64,000 nucleotides of DNA from Notamacropus eugenii. Lineage: Eukaryota; Chordata; Mammalia; Diprotodontia; Macropodidae. The translations under genes and the position numbers were made by a program. Positions 47,575 through 57,039 of this stretch are shown here, one piece after another (position 1 is the stretch's first letter; each line of letters begins with the position of its first letter). Location of the stretch: positions 136,642,750 through 136,706,749 of the forward strand of contig NC_092878.1 of the NCBI RefSeq assembly GCF_028372415.1, in the 5' to 3' direction. The notes beneath the pieces are model-generated. The model saw nothing but the letters and a program-made list of their open reading frames with translations, made no database searches and was not told the origin of the DNA.

Positions 47575-49290
47575 ATCTTTAAATTCATCTCTAAGAGGAA
47601 GGAGTGATCCCAAAGAGTCAGCATGGCATCATCAAAAACAGGTCATGCCAGACTAACCTCATTTCCTTTTTTTGTCAGGGTTATTAAGCTGTTAAAATAG
47701 GGCAGTGCAAAAGTTTTAGCAAAGGATTTGGCATGTTGTTCTGGTGGAAAGATGGAGAGGTGTAAGCTATATGACAAAATACAGAAGAATTTATAGCTGG
47801 TTGATGGCTGAGCCCCAAGAGTCAGCATTAATGGCTTTAAGTTATTTCAGGAGGAAATCTTCAATGGTATGCCCCAGGAATTTTTAGCAGCATTTTGGAT
47901 AAAGACCAGGTTGACATGTTTGTCAAATTCATAGCTGATACCAAGGTGGAGGAATACACATTGGATGACATTCAGGATTCCAAAAGACCTTGATGGGCTA
48001 GAACACTGGATTGAGACTTAATAATATGAAACAATAGGAATAAATGTAAAGTGTTACACATGTTGAAAAAGTCCCACAAATACAAGACATGGGGAAGTGT
48101 GGCCAGACAGCAATTCATGTGAAAAAGAACTAGGGAATTTATTTAACTACAGATTCAGTTAGTAGCAATTAGCAATGACATGTGGCAGCCAAGAAGCTAA
48201 ATCATTCTTAAGATGCATGAAGACAGGTATGTGAGTAAGAGGGTGATTGTTTCACTGCGCTCTGCCCTGTTCAGATCACATCTGCAGGGATTGTGTTCAG
48301 TTCTGGGCATGACATTTTAGGCAGAACATAGCATAGAGTCCTACATAAAAGAACTGAGAGAGACCTTGGAGAATGCTTAGTCTAGCCCCCTTATTTTACA
48401 TATGAGGAAAGTGAGGACCAGAGAAGATGTGACTTGCCCAGCTGCACAAGGGGTAGTAAGACCTAGAGCTGACAGCTGAACTCAGGACCTCTGACTGTGG
48501 CTGAAGTCTTTTTCCCCTTTCATCATTCTCCTTGAATAAATGAGGGTTCAGAGAAAGGGCAACTAAGACACTGAAAGGTTATTTGAAAAAAGGTAGGGAT
48601 ATCTGCTTGGAGAATAGAAGACAGGGTAAGGGCATGGCAACTACATAGAGTCCTACATAAAAGAACTGAGAGAGACCTTGGAGAATGCTTAGTCTAGCCC
48701 CCTTATTTTACATATGAGGAAAGTGAGGACCAGAGAAGATGTGACTTGCCCAGCTGCACAAGGGGTAGTAAGACCTAGAGCTGACAGCTGAACTCAGGAC
48801 CTCTGACTGTGGCTGAAGTCTTTTTCCCCTTTCATCATTCTCCTTGAATAAATGAGGGTTCAGAGAAAGGGCAACTAAGACACTGAAAGGTTATTTGAAA
48901 AAAGGTAGGGATATCTGCTTGGAGAATAGAAGACAGGGTAAGGGCATGGCAACTATTGAGTATTTGAAAGGCTGTCGTGGAAAGATTAGGTTTGTTCAGA
49001 GACAGAACTAGGAGCAACCCATGAAAATTATAAAAAGACATGTTGGCTTTTGGTACAGAAAAACTTGACAATGAGAGCCAACCAGAAGTGGAATTGAGAG
49101 AAGAGCCCAGTTCCCTCCCTCCCCCATATACACACACACACACACCCCTTACCTGAAATCTTCAAACAAAAGTTGAATGATCTCTGTCAGGTATGTTGTA
49201 TTGGGGATTTTTTTTTCCAGATATGGATGGGTTGGATCAGTGGTGACTGCGTTTGAAGGCCCTTCCAGTTCTGAAATTCTGTGGCTTTGA
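47575..49290 (+). mobile_element. CR1/L3-type LINE, 3' half
   Basis: The sequence follows the CR1/L3 reverse transcriptase and 3' end in order: 'catgccagactaacctcatt', 'tttagcaaaggatttggcat', 'gccccaggaatttttagcag', 'gacaccaag'-like block, 'aaatgtaaagtgttacacat', 'gccctgttcagatcacatct', 'gtgttcagttctgggcatga', 'tatttgaaaggctgtcgtgg', and the 3' end 'ggcccttccagttctgaaat'. Frames are broken. A MIR/THER-like SINE and a 312-bp tandem duplication interrupt it at 48,332-48,955. Confidence 0.75.
48332..48955. repeat. Perfect 312-bp tandem duplication
   Basis: Copies at 48,332-48,643 and 48,644-48,955 read the same base for base as far as I can compare by eye. Each starts 'catagagtcctacataaaag' and ends 'aagggcatggcaacta'. 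Each contains a MIR/THER-like piece ('cccttattttacatatgagg', 'gtgacttgcccagctgcac'). The host LINE is old and diverged, so the duplication is recent. Confidence 0.93.
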
Positions 49291-49439
49291 ATTCAACAAC
49301 TAAGTACTTACTAAAAGCAGTGCTTAAAAAAATACATTATTCTAAGCAGTGACAAGAAACAAAATATTATTTCTCATGAAGATTTTATATTCATCTGGAT
49401 ATATAGCCTATTTGAGAGATGTATGTTTATTGGCTCTCT

Positions 49440-50020
49440 AGTCCAACTCACACACAAAAGAGACCCAACGTTAAGAAAATAAGATAACCAAGTAGGGGGA
49501 GAACACTTAGCAACTAAGGGTCTCAGAAAAGGCTTTGCACATCAGTGGCCCCAGACATGAGGAAGAATGACATTCCAGACACAGAATTTGTACAAAGGCA
49601 TGAGAGAAAACCTGGAATGTCAAGTTTGGAGTACATTTCGGCAGATTTTATAAAGGGAGACTAACATGAAATAAGGCTGGGAGTGGCAGGAGGCAGAGCG
49701 AGGTTATGTAAGTACCTGACAGAAGAGTTTACATGTTATTCTGGAGACTAAAAATGGGGATGGGATGGTAGTGAAGATTCTCAACGGACTTGGGCTTTAG
49801 GAAGATTACTTTTGCCAGCTCTGGGGCAAATGTATTGAAAAGGAGGGAGAGTAGGTGCTTGGAGACCAAGAAAGAGACTGTTATATAATAATGTTGCAGG
49901 CAAGAGCTGATGAAACCCAGAAACTCATGGCCTTGCAAGTTAAGAGATAGGACAGATTGAAGGGATGTTATAGAAGGGTCAGAAGAGTCATGGATGATTG
50001 AAGTGATAAACCTGGGTGAC
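49440..50020 (+). repeat. Ancient mammalian interspersed repeat
   Basis: 'aatgacattccagacacaga', 'tttacatgttattctggaga' and 'ttaggaagattacttttgcc' match the family at 22,080 and 40,455. Confidence 0.45.
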
Positions 50021-50247
50021 TTCAAACGTTATGGTACCCTCAACAGAAAAAAGGAAGTTTAGAGGAAGAAAAAGCTTAAAAGAAAATGCGAAAATCTGAA
50101 TTTTAAGCTATTTTTGATAATTATTTGCCCAAACATAATGAGCTTTCTCTCTGAGATAGGTCTAAGAGAATCTGCTTTAGCAAGAAATGACCTTTTAACC
50201 TAGGAAATCAATTTAGATATAAACATTTTTCTTTACTCACGATTACA

Positions 50248-50621
50248 TTATAGTATAATATTCAGTAAGTCACAGAAATTCAAATGTTCAGATTCCCTTT
50301 GTGTCTTCTGAATTTCAGTCTTGAGCATCTCCCATTCTGCCTGGTAGTAGCATTTTACTATTTGGAATCCTACGTTTCCTCCAAGCCCTTTGAATTCTGC
50401 TTTCTCATAACCTGGGGTACCTGTCAGACTATATGTAGATTTCCTCTCCACTCCTCTTCTTGAGGGTTTCCATCAGTGACTGAAGCCTTGGTTTCAGTAC
50501 TGGCCCTATCCTTGTTTTTTGTCTCCTGTGTCCAATGCTCAGAGTAGAAGAATCTTTCTTGTTTGTAGTAATTCTCTATAGTATTTGACTTGGGTGTATC
50601 CATGGGCTGTTTCTCTCCCAC
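50248..50621 (-). other. Two overlapping unrecognised reading frames
   Basis: Minus-strand frames of 65 codons (50,424-50,621) and 67 codons (50,248-50,451) overlap by 28 bases. Both are hydrophilic and rich in Lys, Glu and Thr (for example MLKTEIQKTQRESEHLNF). The composition looks like one former coding region split by a frameshift. I do not recognise the protein; an old LINE ORF1 or a processed pseudogene are both possible. Confidence 0.3.
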
Positions 50622-50719
50622 CCTTTTTTTTTTAAGCTGAATTTACTTGAAGGGACCATTGACATCCTTACAACTTTTTTTAAGGTCTAGGTAGCCTTTG
50701 TTAGGTGAATTGGCTTCTT

Positions 50720-51130
50720 ATTGGCACTCCCTGCTTCTTTCCATTTCAGTCCATACAGTCTGTACCAAAGTAGTTTTCTTAAAGTACAGGTGTGATCACC
50801 ATCCACACTAAGTCCTTATTAAAAATTTGGCATTTAAACCTGTTCATAACCAGGGACCGTCCTACCTTTCCAGGCTTTCCTCCCCGACATCTAAAATCCT
50901 GCTACATTAAATGTATTTTCTGCATAGGATTCTCCCCCTCCCCACCCTCCCTGCCTTTGCCCCCGCCGTCTCCCCCTCCCCACCCTCCATCCCTAGGATC
51001 CCTGCGCTCCCAGACTCAGACGGGGAGCCTTTCCTCGCACACCGCCCCCACGTGGCTTGCTGGGATCCAGCTCCTGGAGCAAGGACTGGCTGCTTCGTAA
51101 GAAACGCCTAATAAATGCTTGCTGAGTGGC
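50720..51130 (+). mobile_element. L2 LINE 3' region
   Basis: 'ttccatttcagtccatacag', 'aaagtacaggtgtgatcacc' and 'aataaatgcttgctgagtgg' mark an L2 3' end directly upstream of the MCTS locus, interrupted by a C-rich block at 50,930-51,000. Confidence 0.65.
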
Positions 51131-51147
51131 ATCAAGAAGAAAAGCTC

Positions 51148-51188
51148 GTCTGTCTGAAAGTCTGTCTGTCTGTCCGTCTGTCCGTCTA
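51148..51188. repeat. (CTGT)n simple repeat
   Basis: A short run of 'ctgtctgtctgtccgtctgt' type units at the left edge of the MCTS CpG island. Confidence 0.85.
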
Positions 51189-51581
51189 ACTGAGAACTCA
51201 AAAGTGTCCCCTGCAATTTCTTGGCTCTCTTTAGGTGGTCGGCTCCAGCGTCGCGGTGCAAGTGCGCAGGCGCGGAGCCCGGCTGCGCAGAGCCCCGGCG
51301 GCGGCACGCGCCCCTGCAGACTTAAGGCCGTAAAGGACTCCGTTCCGTACGGCGGGCTGCGCGCGCGGCCGTGAGCGCAGGAGCAGCCGTAAAGCGCGCG
51401 TCCGCACGCAGGCTGAGGAGGAGGCTGCGGAGGAGGCGGTGGCGTCGCAGACAGCGCGGTGCTCGGAGCTCTTCCGCTAGCCTGAGCCAGGAGGCCGCGC
51501 CGCTCGTGCCCCTGCCCGGCCTCGCTCCCCGCTCCCCGGCCCATCCGCCCGTCCGGCCTCGGCCCCCGCCCGCGAGCCGCC

Positions 51582-52127
51582 ATGTTTAAGAAGTTCGACG
51601 AGAAGGAGAACGTGTCCAACTGCATCCAGCTGAAGACGTCCGTCATCAAGGGCATCAAGAGCCAGCTGCTGGAGCAGTTCCCGGGCATCGAGCCGTGGCT
51701 CAACCAGATCATGCCCAAGAAGGACCCGGTGAAGATCGTGCGCTGCCACGAGCACATCGAGATCCTGACGGTCAACGGCGAGCTGCTCTTCTTCCGGCAG
51801 CGCGAGGGCCCCTTCTTCCCGACGCTGCGCCTGCTGCACAAGTACCCCTTCCTGCTGCCGCACCAGCGCGTCGACAAGGGCGCCATCAAGTTCGTGCTGA
51901 GCGGCGCCAACATCATGTGCCCGGGGCTGACGTCGCCCGGCGCGCGCCTCTACCCGGCGGCGGCCGACACGGTGGTGGCCATCATGGCGGAGGGCAAGCA
52001 GCACGCGCTGTGCGTGGGCGTCATGAAGCTGGCGGCCGAGGACATCGAGCGCGTCAACAAGGGCATCGGCGTGGAGAACATCCACTACCTCAACGACGGG
52101 CTGTGGCACATGAAGACGTACAAGTGA
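51582..52127 (+). CDS. MCTS1: MCTS1-type protein (MCT-1), intronless intact retrogene
   Basis: 181 codons, full length for MCTS1/MCTS2, from [13 protein letters not shown] to [12 protein letters not shown]-1 pairs with DENR in the cytoplasm, binds the 40S subunit and promotes re-initiation after short upstream ORFs and removal of tRNA from post-termination 40S. The N-terminal domain spans about residues 1-90 and the RNA-binding PUA domain about 92-171. The start has a GCCGCCATG Kozak context. Compared with human MCTS1 as I remember it, about a dozen conservative changes are scattered along it (for example Ile to Leu, Lys to Arg, Gln to Arg). There is no stop or frameshift. Human MCTS1 has several introns; this copy has none, so it is a processed retrogene. 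Only the second codon (TTT) ends in A or T. Intact length and conservative changes argue for function. Confidence 0.93.
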   Translation: MFKKFDEKENVSNCIQLKTSVIKGIKSQLLEQFPGIEPWLNQIMPKKDPVKIVRCHEHIEILTVNGELLFFRQREGPFFPTLRLLHKYPFLLPHQRVDKGAIKFVLSGANIMCPGLTSPGARLYPAAADTVVAIMAEGKQHALCVGVMKLAAEDIERVNKGIGVENIHYLNDGLWHMKTYK

Positions 52128-52203
52128 GCGCCGGAGCCCGAGGAGGAGCCCGAGCCCGAGGAGGAGCCCGAGGACCATGACCCACCGCGACCGCGACGGG
52201 GTT

Positions 52204-52209
52204 AATAAA
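52204..52209 (+). terminator. MCTS1: Poly(A) signal of the MCTS retrogene
   Basis: AATAAA, 77 bases after the TGA stop, gives a very short 3' UTR. That UTR also carries a short imperfect repeat of 'gagcccgaggag' at about 52,135-52,172. No A-tail is left downstream. Confidence 0.75.
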
Positions 52210-52347
52210 GGAGATTGCATTCCTACCCAACCCCCGAGTGGCTGTGCTTTCATCGCGTCCTCAAGGGGGGGGGGGTGAAGGGCAGGGAGGGAGAAGGGAC
52301 CCCTTCCCACAGAGTGATGGGATGGGAAAATGAGCCCCCCGTGCCTT

Positions 52348-53865
52348 GGGGATCTGGGCCCCAAGAAGGGAAGGCCGCAGGGGGTGGGATCTGGGCCCCA
52401 AAGAGGAAAAGTCCAGGTCTTTGGGATCTGGGCCCCAAGAAGGAAAAGCCCCAGGGATGGGATCTGGGCCCCAAAGAGGAAAAGTCCATGTCTTTGGGAT
52501 CTGGGCCCCAAGAAGGAAAAGCCCCAGGGATGGGATCTGGGCCCCAAAAAAGAAAAGCTCCGGTGATGGGATCCAAACCCTCAAAAGGGAAAGACTGTGT
52601 CTTTGGGATCTGGGCCCCAAGAAGGAAAAGCCCCAGGGATGGGATCTGGGCCCCAAAGAGGAAAAGTCCAGGTCTTTGGGATCTGGGCCCCAAGAAGGAA
52701 AAGCCCCAGGGATGGGATCTGGGCCCCAAAGAGGAAAAGTCCAGGTCTTTGGGATCTGGGCCCCAAGAAGGAAAAGCCCCAGGGATGGGATCTGGGCCCC
52801 AAAAAAGAAAAGCTCCGGTGATGGGATCCAAACCCTCAAAAGGGAAAGACTGTGTCTTTGGGATCTGGGCCCCAAGAAGGAAAAGCCCCAGGGATGGGAT
52901 CTGGGCCCCAAAGAGGAAAAGTCCAGGTCTTTGGGATCTGGGCCCCAAGAAGGAAAAGCCCCAGGGATGGGATCTGGGCCCCAAAGAGGAAAAGTCCAGG
53001 TCTTTGGGATCTGGGCCCCAAGAAGGAAAAGCCCCAGGGATGGGATCTGGGCCCCAAAAAAGAAAAGCTCCGGTGATGGGATCCAAACCCTCAAAAGGGA
53101 AAGACTGTGTCTTTGGGATCTGGGCCCCAAGAAGGAAAAGCCCCAGGGATGGGGTCTGGGCCCCAAGAAGGAAAGACCCCAGGGATGGGATCTGGGCCCC
53201 AAGAAGGAAAGGCCCCAGGGATGGGATCTGAACTCCCAAAAGGAAAAGGCCGTGTGTTTGGGATCTGGGCCCCAAAAAGGAAGAGCCTCAGGGATGGGTT
53301 CTGAACCCCAAAAAGGGAAAGACCATGTCTTTGGGATCTGGGCCCCAAGAAGGAAAAGTCCATGTCTTTGGGATCTGGACCCCCCCAAAAAAAGCCCCAG
53401 GGATGAGATCTGAACCCTCAAAAGGAAAAGGCCATGTCTTTGGGATCTGGGCCCTAAACCCCAAAAAGGAAAAGCCCCAAGGATGGGATATGAACCCTCA
53501 AAAGGAAAAAGCCATGTCTTTGGGATCTGGGCCCCAAGAAGGAAAAGCCCCAGGGATGGGATCAACCCCAAAAAGGAAAAGGCCATGTCTTTGGGATCTG
53601 GGCCCCCCCCCAAAAAAGCCCCTGGGATGAGACCCGAACCCTCAAAAAGAAAAGGCCATGTGTTTGACATCTAGACCCCAAAAAGGAAAAGCCCCAGGAA
53701 TGGGATCTGAGCCCCCAAAAAGAAAAGACCATGTCTTTGGAATCTGGACCCCCAAAAGGAAAAGTCCTAGGGATGGGATCTGAACGCCTAAAAGGAAAAG
53801 GCCATGTTTTGGGGATCTGGACACCCAAAAAGGAAAAATCCATGTCTTTGGGATCCCAAAAAGGA
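52348..53865. repeat. Minisatellite with a 255-bp higher-order repeat
   Basis: About 41 monomers of 36 or 37 bases, core GGGATCTGGGCCCCAAGAAG. In the first 730 bases, monomers are arranged in a seven-monomer unit (36+37+36+37+36+36+37 = 255). The variant 'gggatccaaaccctc' monomer starts at 52,568, 52,823 and 53,078, exactly 255 apart. The two complete 255-bp copies look identical. After about 53,115 monomers are more diverged and have small C- or A-run indels. Confidence 0.95.
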
Positions 53866-53867
53866 AT

Positions 53868-53912
53868 CTCAAAGACATTGTCTTTTCCATTTGGGAGTTC
53901 AGATCCTATCCC
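53868..53912. repeat. Inverted terminal monomer of the minisatellite
   Basis: The reverse complement of this stretch reads GGATCTGAACTCCCAAATGG and onward, matching the 'ggatctgaactcccaaaagg' monomer near 53,224. The array therefore ends in one monomer of opposite orientation, which could form a hairpin with the last direct copy. Confidence 0.8.
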
Positions 53913-53944
53913 CATCAAAACGACCCAGGTACTGCCTGTGGCAA

Positions 53945-54100
53945 TGCAGTGGGAAAGTGAGGAATCAGGCCTCCAACACTTACTAGTTTTGTGACCCTGG
54001 GTAAATCACTTAGCTTCTGTCTGCCTATTTTCCTCATCTGTAAAATGGGATAGTCATAGTGCCTATCTACCAGGGTTGTGGTGAGGCAGAGTGAACATAT
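53945..54100 (+). repeat. MIR-family SINE
   Basis: 'ttttgtgaccctgggtaaat', 'ttttcctcatctgtaaaatg' and 'ggttgtggtgaggcagagtg' are a well-preserved MIR core in sense orientation. Confidence 0.75.
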
Positions 54101-54469
54101 ATTTTTTTTGATCTCTTGCCCTCTGACTCTAAATCCAATGTTTCTTTTCTTTAATTGCACCAGACTGCCTGCTTTGTGATCCATTTGCTGCAGCAGAGAT
54201 AAAAGCTAAAGTTAGTTCCTAGGGTCAGATCTGAATTTTGAATTTAATTATTACTGAAGGATAAATATTGATTTGCTCTCTTCTCACGTACCTATTTATT
54301 AAATTGTCAAAAGTCTCCTGAAATTGGCAGGCGAGCTACTGAACCCTGATAAAATTTATCTCACGTAACCACATAGATTTTTGTTAAGCATCAATTATGA
54401 GTATTAGTGTTTTTCTACCATTGAGGGAAGGGGTGGTTGTCCATAAGACCTTGCCTTAGCCTCCTGAAG

Positions 54470-54730
54470 TTTACATTCCAGTCAGGAGATAAGAATGCAT
54501 TTTTAAAGTTAAGTTGCAATACAGAGAAATAGACCCATAAGTCTGATGTGAGTGCTACAGGAATTCGTGAAAAGAGATCAATATATATTAGATACCACTT
54601 TGAGGAAATGTCTCACAAAGGAAATGGAACTTAAATTGAAACCTTGAAGAATGCGTAAGATATGAATGGAGAAGGAAGAAGATTCTGGAATACTAGGTAA
54701 AGACAGGAAGTTCAAAAGCAGAAATTTTAT
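54470..54730 (+). repeat. Ancient mammalian interspersed repeat fragment
   Basis: 'gaaaccttgaagaatgcgta' and 'ggaagaagattctggaatac' resemble the middle of the family at 22,080. A short (TA)n run follows at about 54,751-54,766. Confidence 0.4.
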
Positions 54731-55204
54731 ATAATTCCAAAGTAGAAATCTGATATATATATATATGTACACATAAATATGAACATGTGCACATATGTAT
54801 ATATACATTATGTAATATATTATTGCTTCTGTGATAAGAATTGGGCCAGCAAGTACCACTGCAGGAAAGCACTAGTTACATAGGTTCACTATATAAAACA
54901 TTTTTTTCCATTAAAGCAGTTTTTCAGAATAATATGTTTCTATGAAACATAATAAACTCTACTGAGTTATGGCTCTGTGATCTAAAAATCTACAGAGGTA
55001 TTTTTCCTCCTAACAATGCAGATTGCAACTTATCCTGAATGATTTGACCATGTATATACTTCCATAAATTCACCACAGAGTATGGACTCCTACCTCAGTT
55101 TGTCTTAACAGTCTGAGGATACTAATGGAATTTATGGTCTGTCCAATAGGTACTTGTTCAAACATGATCACCCCCATCTTCTTTATTTAATCTTAAGATC
55201 ATAA

Positions 55205-55380
55205 AATTAAAACTAGACGGAACCTTAGAGATCATCGTCTAAGTCCTTCCTTTTACAGGAAACAGGCTGAAAGAGACTGTGTGACTTGCCCAGGACCACA
55301 CAGCTGGTAAGGATTGGAGGTAGAATCTGGACCCAGTCTTCCTGACTTCCAAGTATCCACCACACCGTATTACCCCTACA
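55205..55380 (-). repeat. MIR/THER-family SINE
   Basis: 'gtgacttgcccaggaccaca', 'cagctggtaaggattggagg' and 'cccagtcttcctgacttcca' are the reverse strand of a MIR-family SINE. Confidence 0.7.
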
Positions 55381-56580
55381 CATCCTTAAAAGAACTTTGC
55401 AACTTCCTTTCAGCCAGTTCTCTCTATTTTAAGTTATAGACCCAATTTATTATCCATTTGCACTGTTTGTCTAAGACATAAACATGTCATAGATATGAAC
55501 TAATAGTTAGCCATGTAAGCTGCTATGTGTCTGTTCTTTATCCAGCTGATTTTTCTTGTGAGAATTCTTAGGCCATACTTTTTTGAGCAATGATGGTTCT
55601 CTTTCAGAAGGCTATCCGATGTTGGAGGCTTTGGGTCTTTGGCATATGGTCATCTACAAATGAGCATCTAGATGAGTGATCACAAGACTTTCAAACAGAA
55701 TTGCTCCTGCTATACCTTTCAAGGAATCTTATATATAACTTAGATATATTCATAGACTGTACATCTTACTTAATGGAGAGCCTTTAAGGTAAAAGTTCTT
55801 AACTTGGTATCTGAAAACTTGGTGGTTTTTAAAAAAATATTTTAATAACTTCATTTCAATATAATTGGTTTCCTTTGTAATTTTGTATATTTGAATACAT
55901 TATTCTGAAAGAGTCCTTAAACTTTGCCAGAATCCATGACACAAAAAAGTTAAAGAACCTCTCCTTAAAGATAACCTTTTGCTCTATCAAAGGAAATACT
56001 TTTTAATATTCAAATACTAGCTAGATCTTGTAGTCTTTTTTATCTTACTGCCAATAGTGTGACAGTAAAAATGTGGTTTTACTTGTTTACAATTTCTTAT
56101 ATAAAACAACCTCTTCCCTTCTACAACCCTCATCAAGGATGCCCTTGATGCATATATTTTTATTCTCATAAAATTTCTCAAAAAATGCATATTTTTATTC
56201 TCATAAAATTTTTTATATGGATAGGAAGGTATTTTTTTTTCCATTTCACTGGTATTTTTCCTTCTTTCAGACACCTTGATAATCAATATCTCACTGTCTG
56301 CTACATACACATGATTTAGGTCAGTTGCTTTTTCCTCATTTATTCTCTTCTTTGTCTGGCATACACTGATAACAAAAGGCCAGCTCACTAGCTACCTCTT
56401 AGTAAATTCCCTTGGCACAATTCCATTAGCTGACTTCATTATCCTTTAACATTTCCCATTTCTTCCAGAAGTGCATAGTACAACTTTCAAGTCCCATACT
56501 TCTTGGCCAGAACTTCCCTCAGAATAGTCCAGTACCTCTTTTGGTAGCATCTGGCTAACTTCTGTTTATTTCAACATCTC
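55380..56580. other. Intergenic stretch, little recognised
   Basis: Around 55,835-55,970 there is an old repeat ('tttcaatataattggtttcc', 'ccatgacacaaaaaagttaa'). At 56,149-56,215 a unit of about 30 bases, 'tttttattctcataaaattt', occurs twice in tandem. The minus-strand frame at 56,017-56,388 crosses this and looks fortuitous. Confidence 0.45.
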
Positions 56581-56597
56581 TGTAATGGTGTAAACTA

Positions 56598-56912
56598 GGG
56601 GCAGCTAGGTGGTTCAGTGGATAAGAGCACCAGTGTAGGAGTCAGGAGGACCTGAGTTCAAATCTCACCTCAGACACTTGACACTCACTAGCTGTGTGAC
56701 CTTGGGCAAGTCACTTAACCCCAATTGCCTCATCTTGGGTCATCTCCAGTCATCCTGTTGAATATCTGGTCACTGGATTCAGATGGCTGTGGAGGAGAAT
56801 TGAGGCTGGTGACCTGCACAGCCCTCCCTCACTCAAAACAAAGTCAAGTGCAAATCATGTCATTATTCTCTGATGGCATGGTCTTCTTTGGCAACGAAGG
56901 ACGAACAGACAC
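56598..56912 (+). mobile_element. Full-length marsupial tRNA-derived SINE (WSINE/MAR1 type)
   Basis: About 315 bases from GGGGCAGCTAGGTGG to the 'aacgaaggacgaacagacac' tail. The A-box and B-box region of the tRNA head is present ('gttcaaatctcacc'). A 14-base target-site duplication that matches at 13 positions flanks it: 56,584-56,597 (aatggtgtaaacta) and 56,913-56,926 (aatgatgtaaacta). Confidence 0.9.
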
Positions 56913-57039
56913 AATGATGTAAACTATAGGTAACCCTCAAACCTCTCAGGCTATTCAGAAAGAGTGGATTCAATCTTGAAGACTTCTCATAATAATCTGT
57001 CTTCCCACTCCCTCCAAGTAACAAAGGTCCAATGTCTAT

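Larger units (their letters stand above)
51200..52240 (+). promoter_or_regulatory. CpG island spanning the MCTS retrogene promoter and body
   Basis: About 1 kb of CpG-dense sequence starting 380 bases upstream of the MCTS ATG and covering the whole coding region. There is no TATA box. An NRF1-type TGCGCAGGCGC lies at 51,263-51,273, and CTTCCG, a possible ETS site, near 51,470. It is flanked by AT-rich DNA on the left and by the minisatellite on the right. Confidence 0.85.

Noticed and set aside
51477..52547. 356-codon minus-strand frame over the MCTS gene
   Set aside because: It is the antisense shadow of a coding sequence whose third positions are nearly all G or C, which removes antisense stops. 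The sense frame matches a known family over its full length.
52215..53670. Repetitive 'proteins' of 338-469 residues on both strands
   Set aside because: They track the 255-bp minisatellite period and occur in several frames at once; there is no start context, domain or gene structure.
52348..53865. CRISPR-like regular repeats
   Set aside because: The monomers are contiguous, with no unique spacers and no cas genes, and the window is mammalian nuclear DNA.
56017..56388. 123-codon minus-strand frame
   Set aside because: It runs across a short tandem duplication in AT-rich intergenic DNA and shows no family resemblance.
56598..56700. tRNA gene
   Set aside because: The tRNA-like A and B boxes belong to the head of a SINE flanked by a target-site duplication; it does not fold as a full tRNA by inspection.
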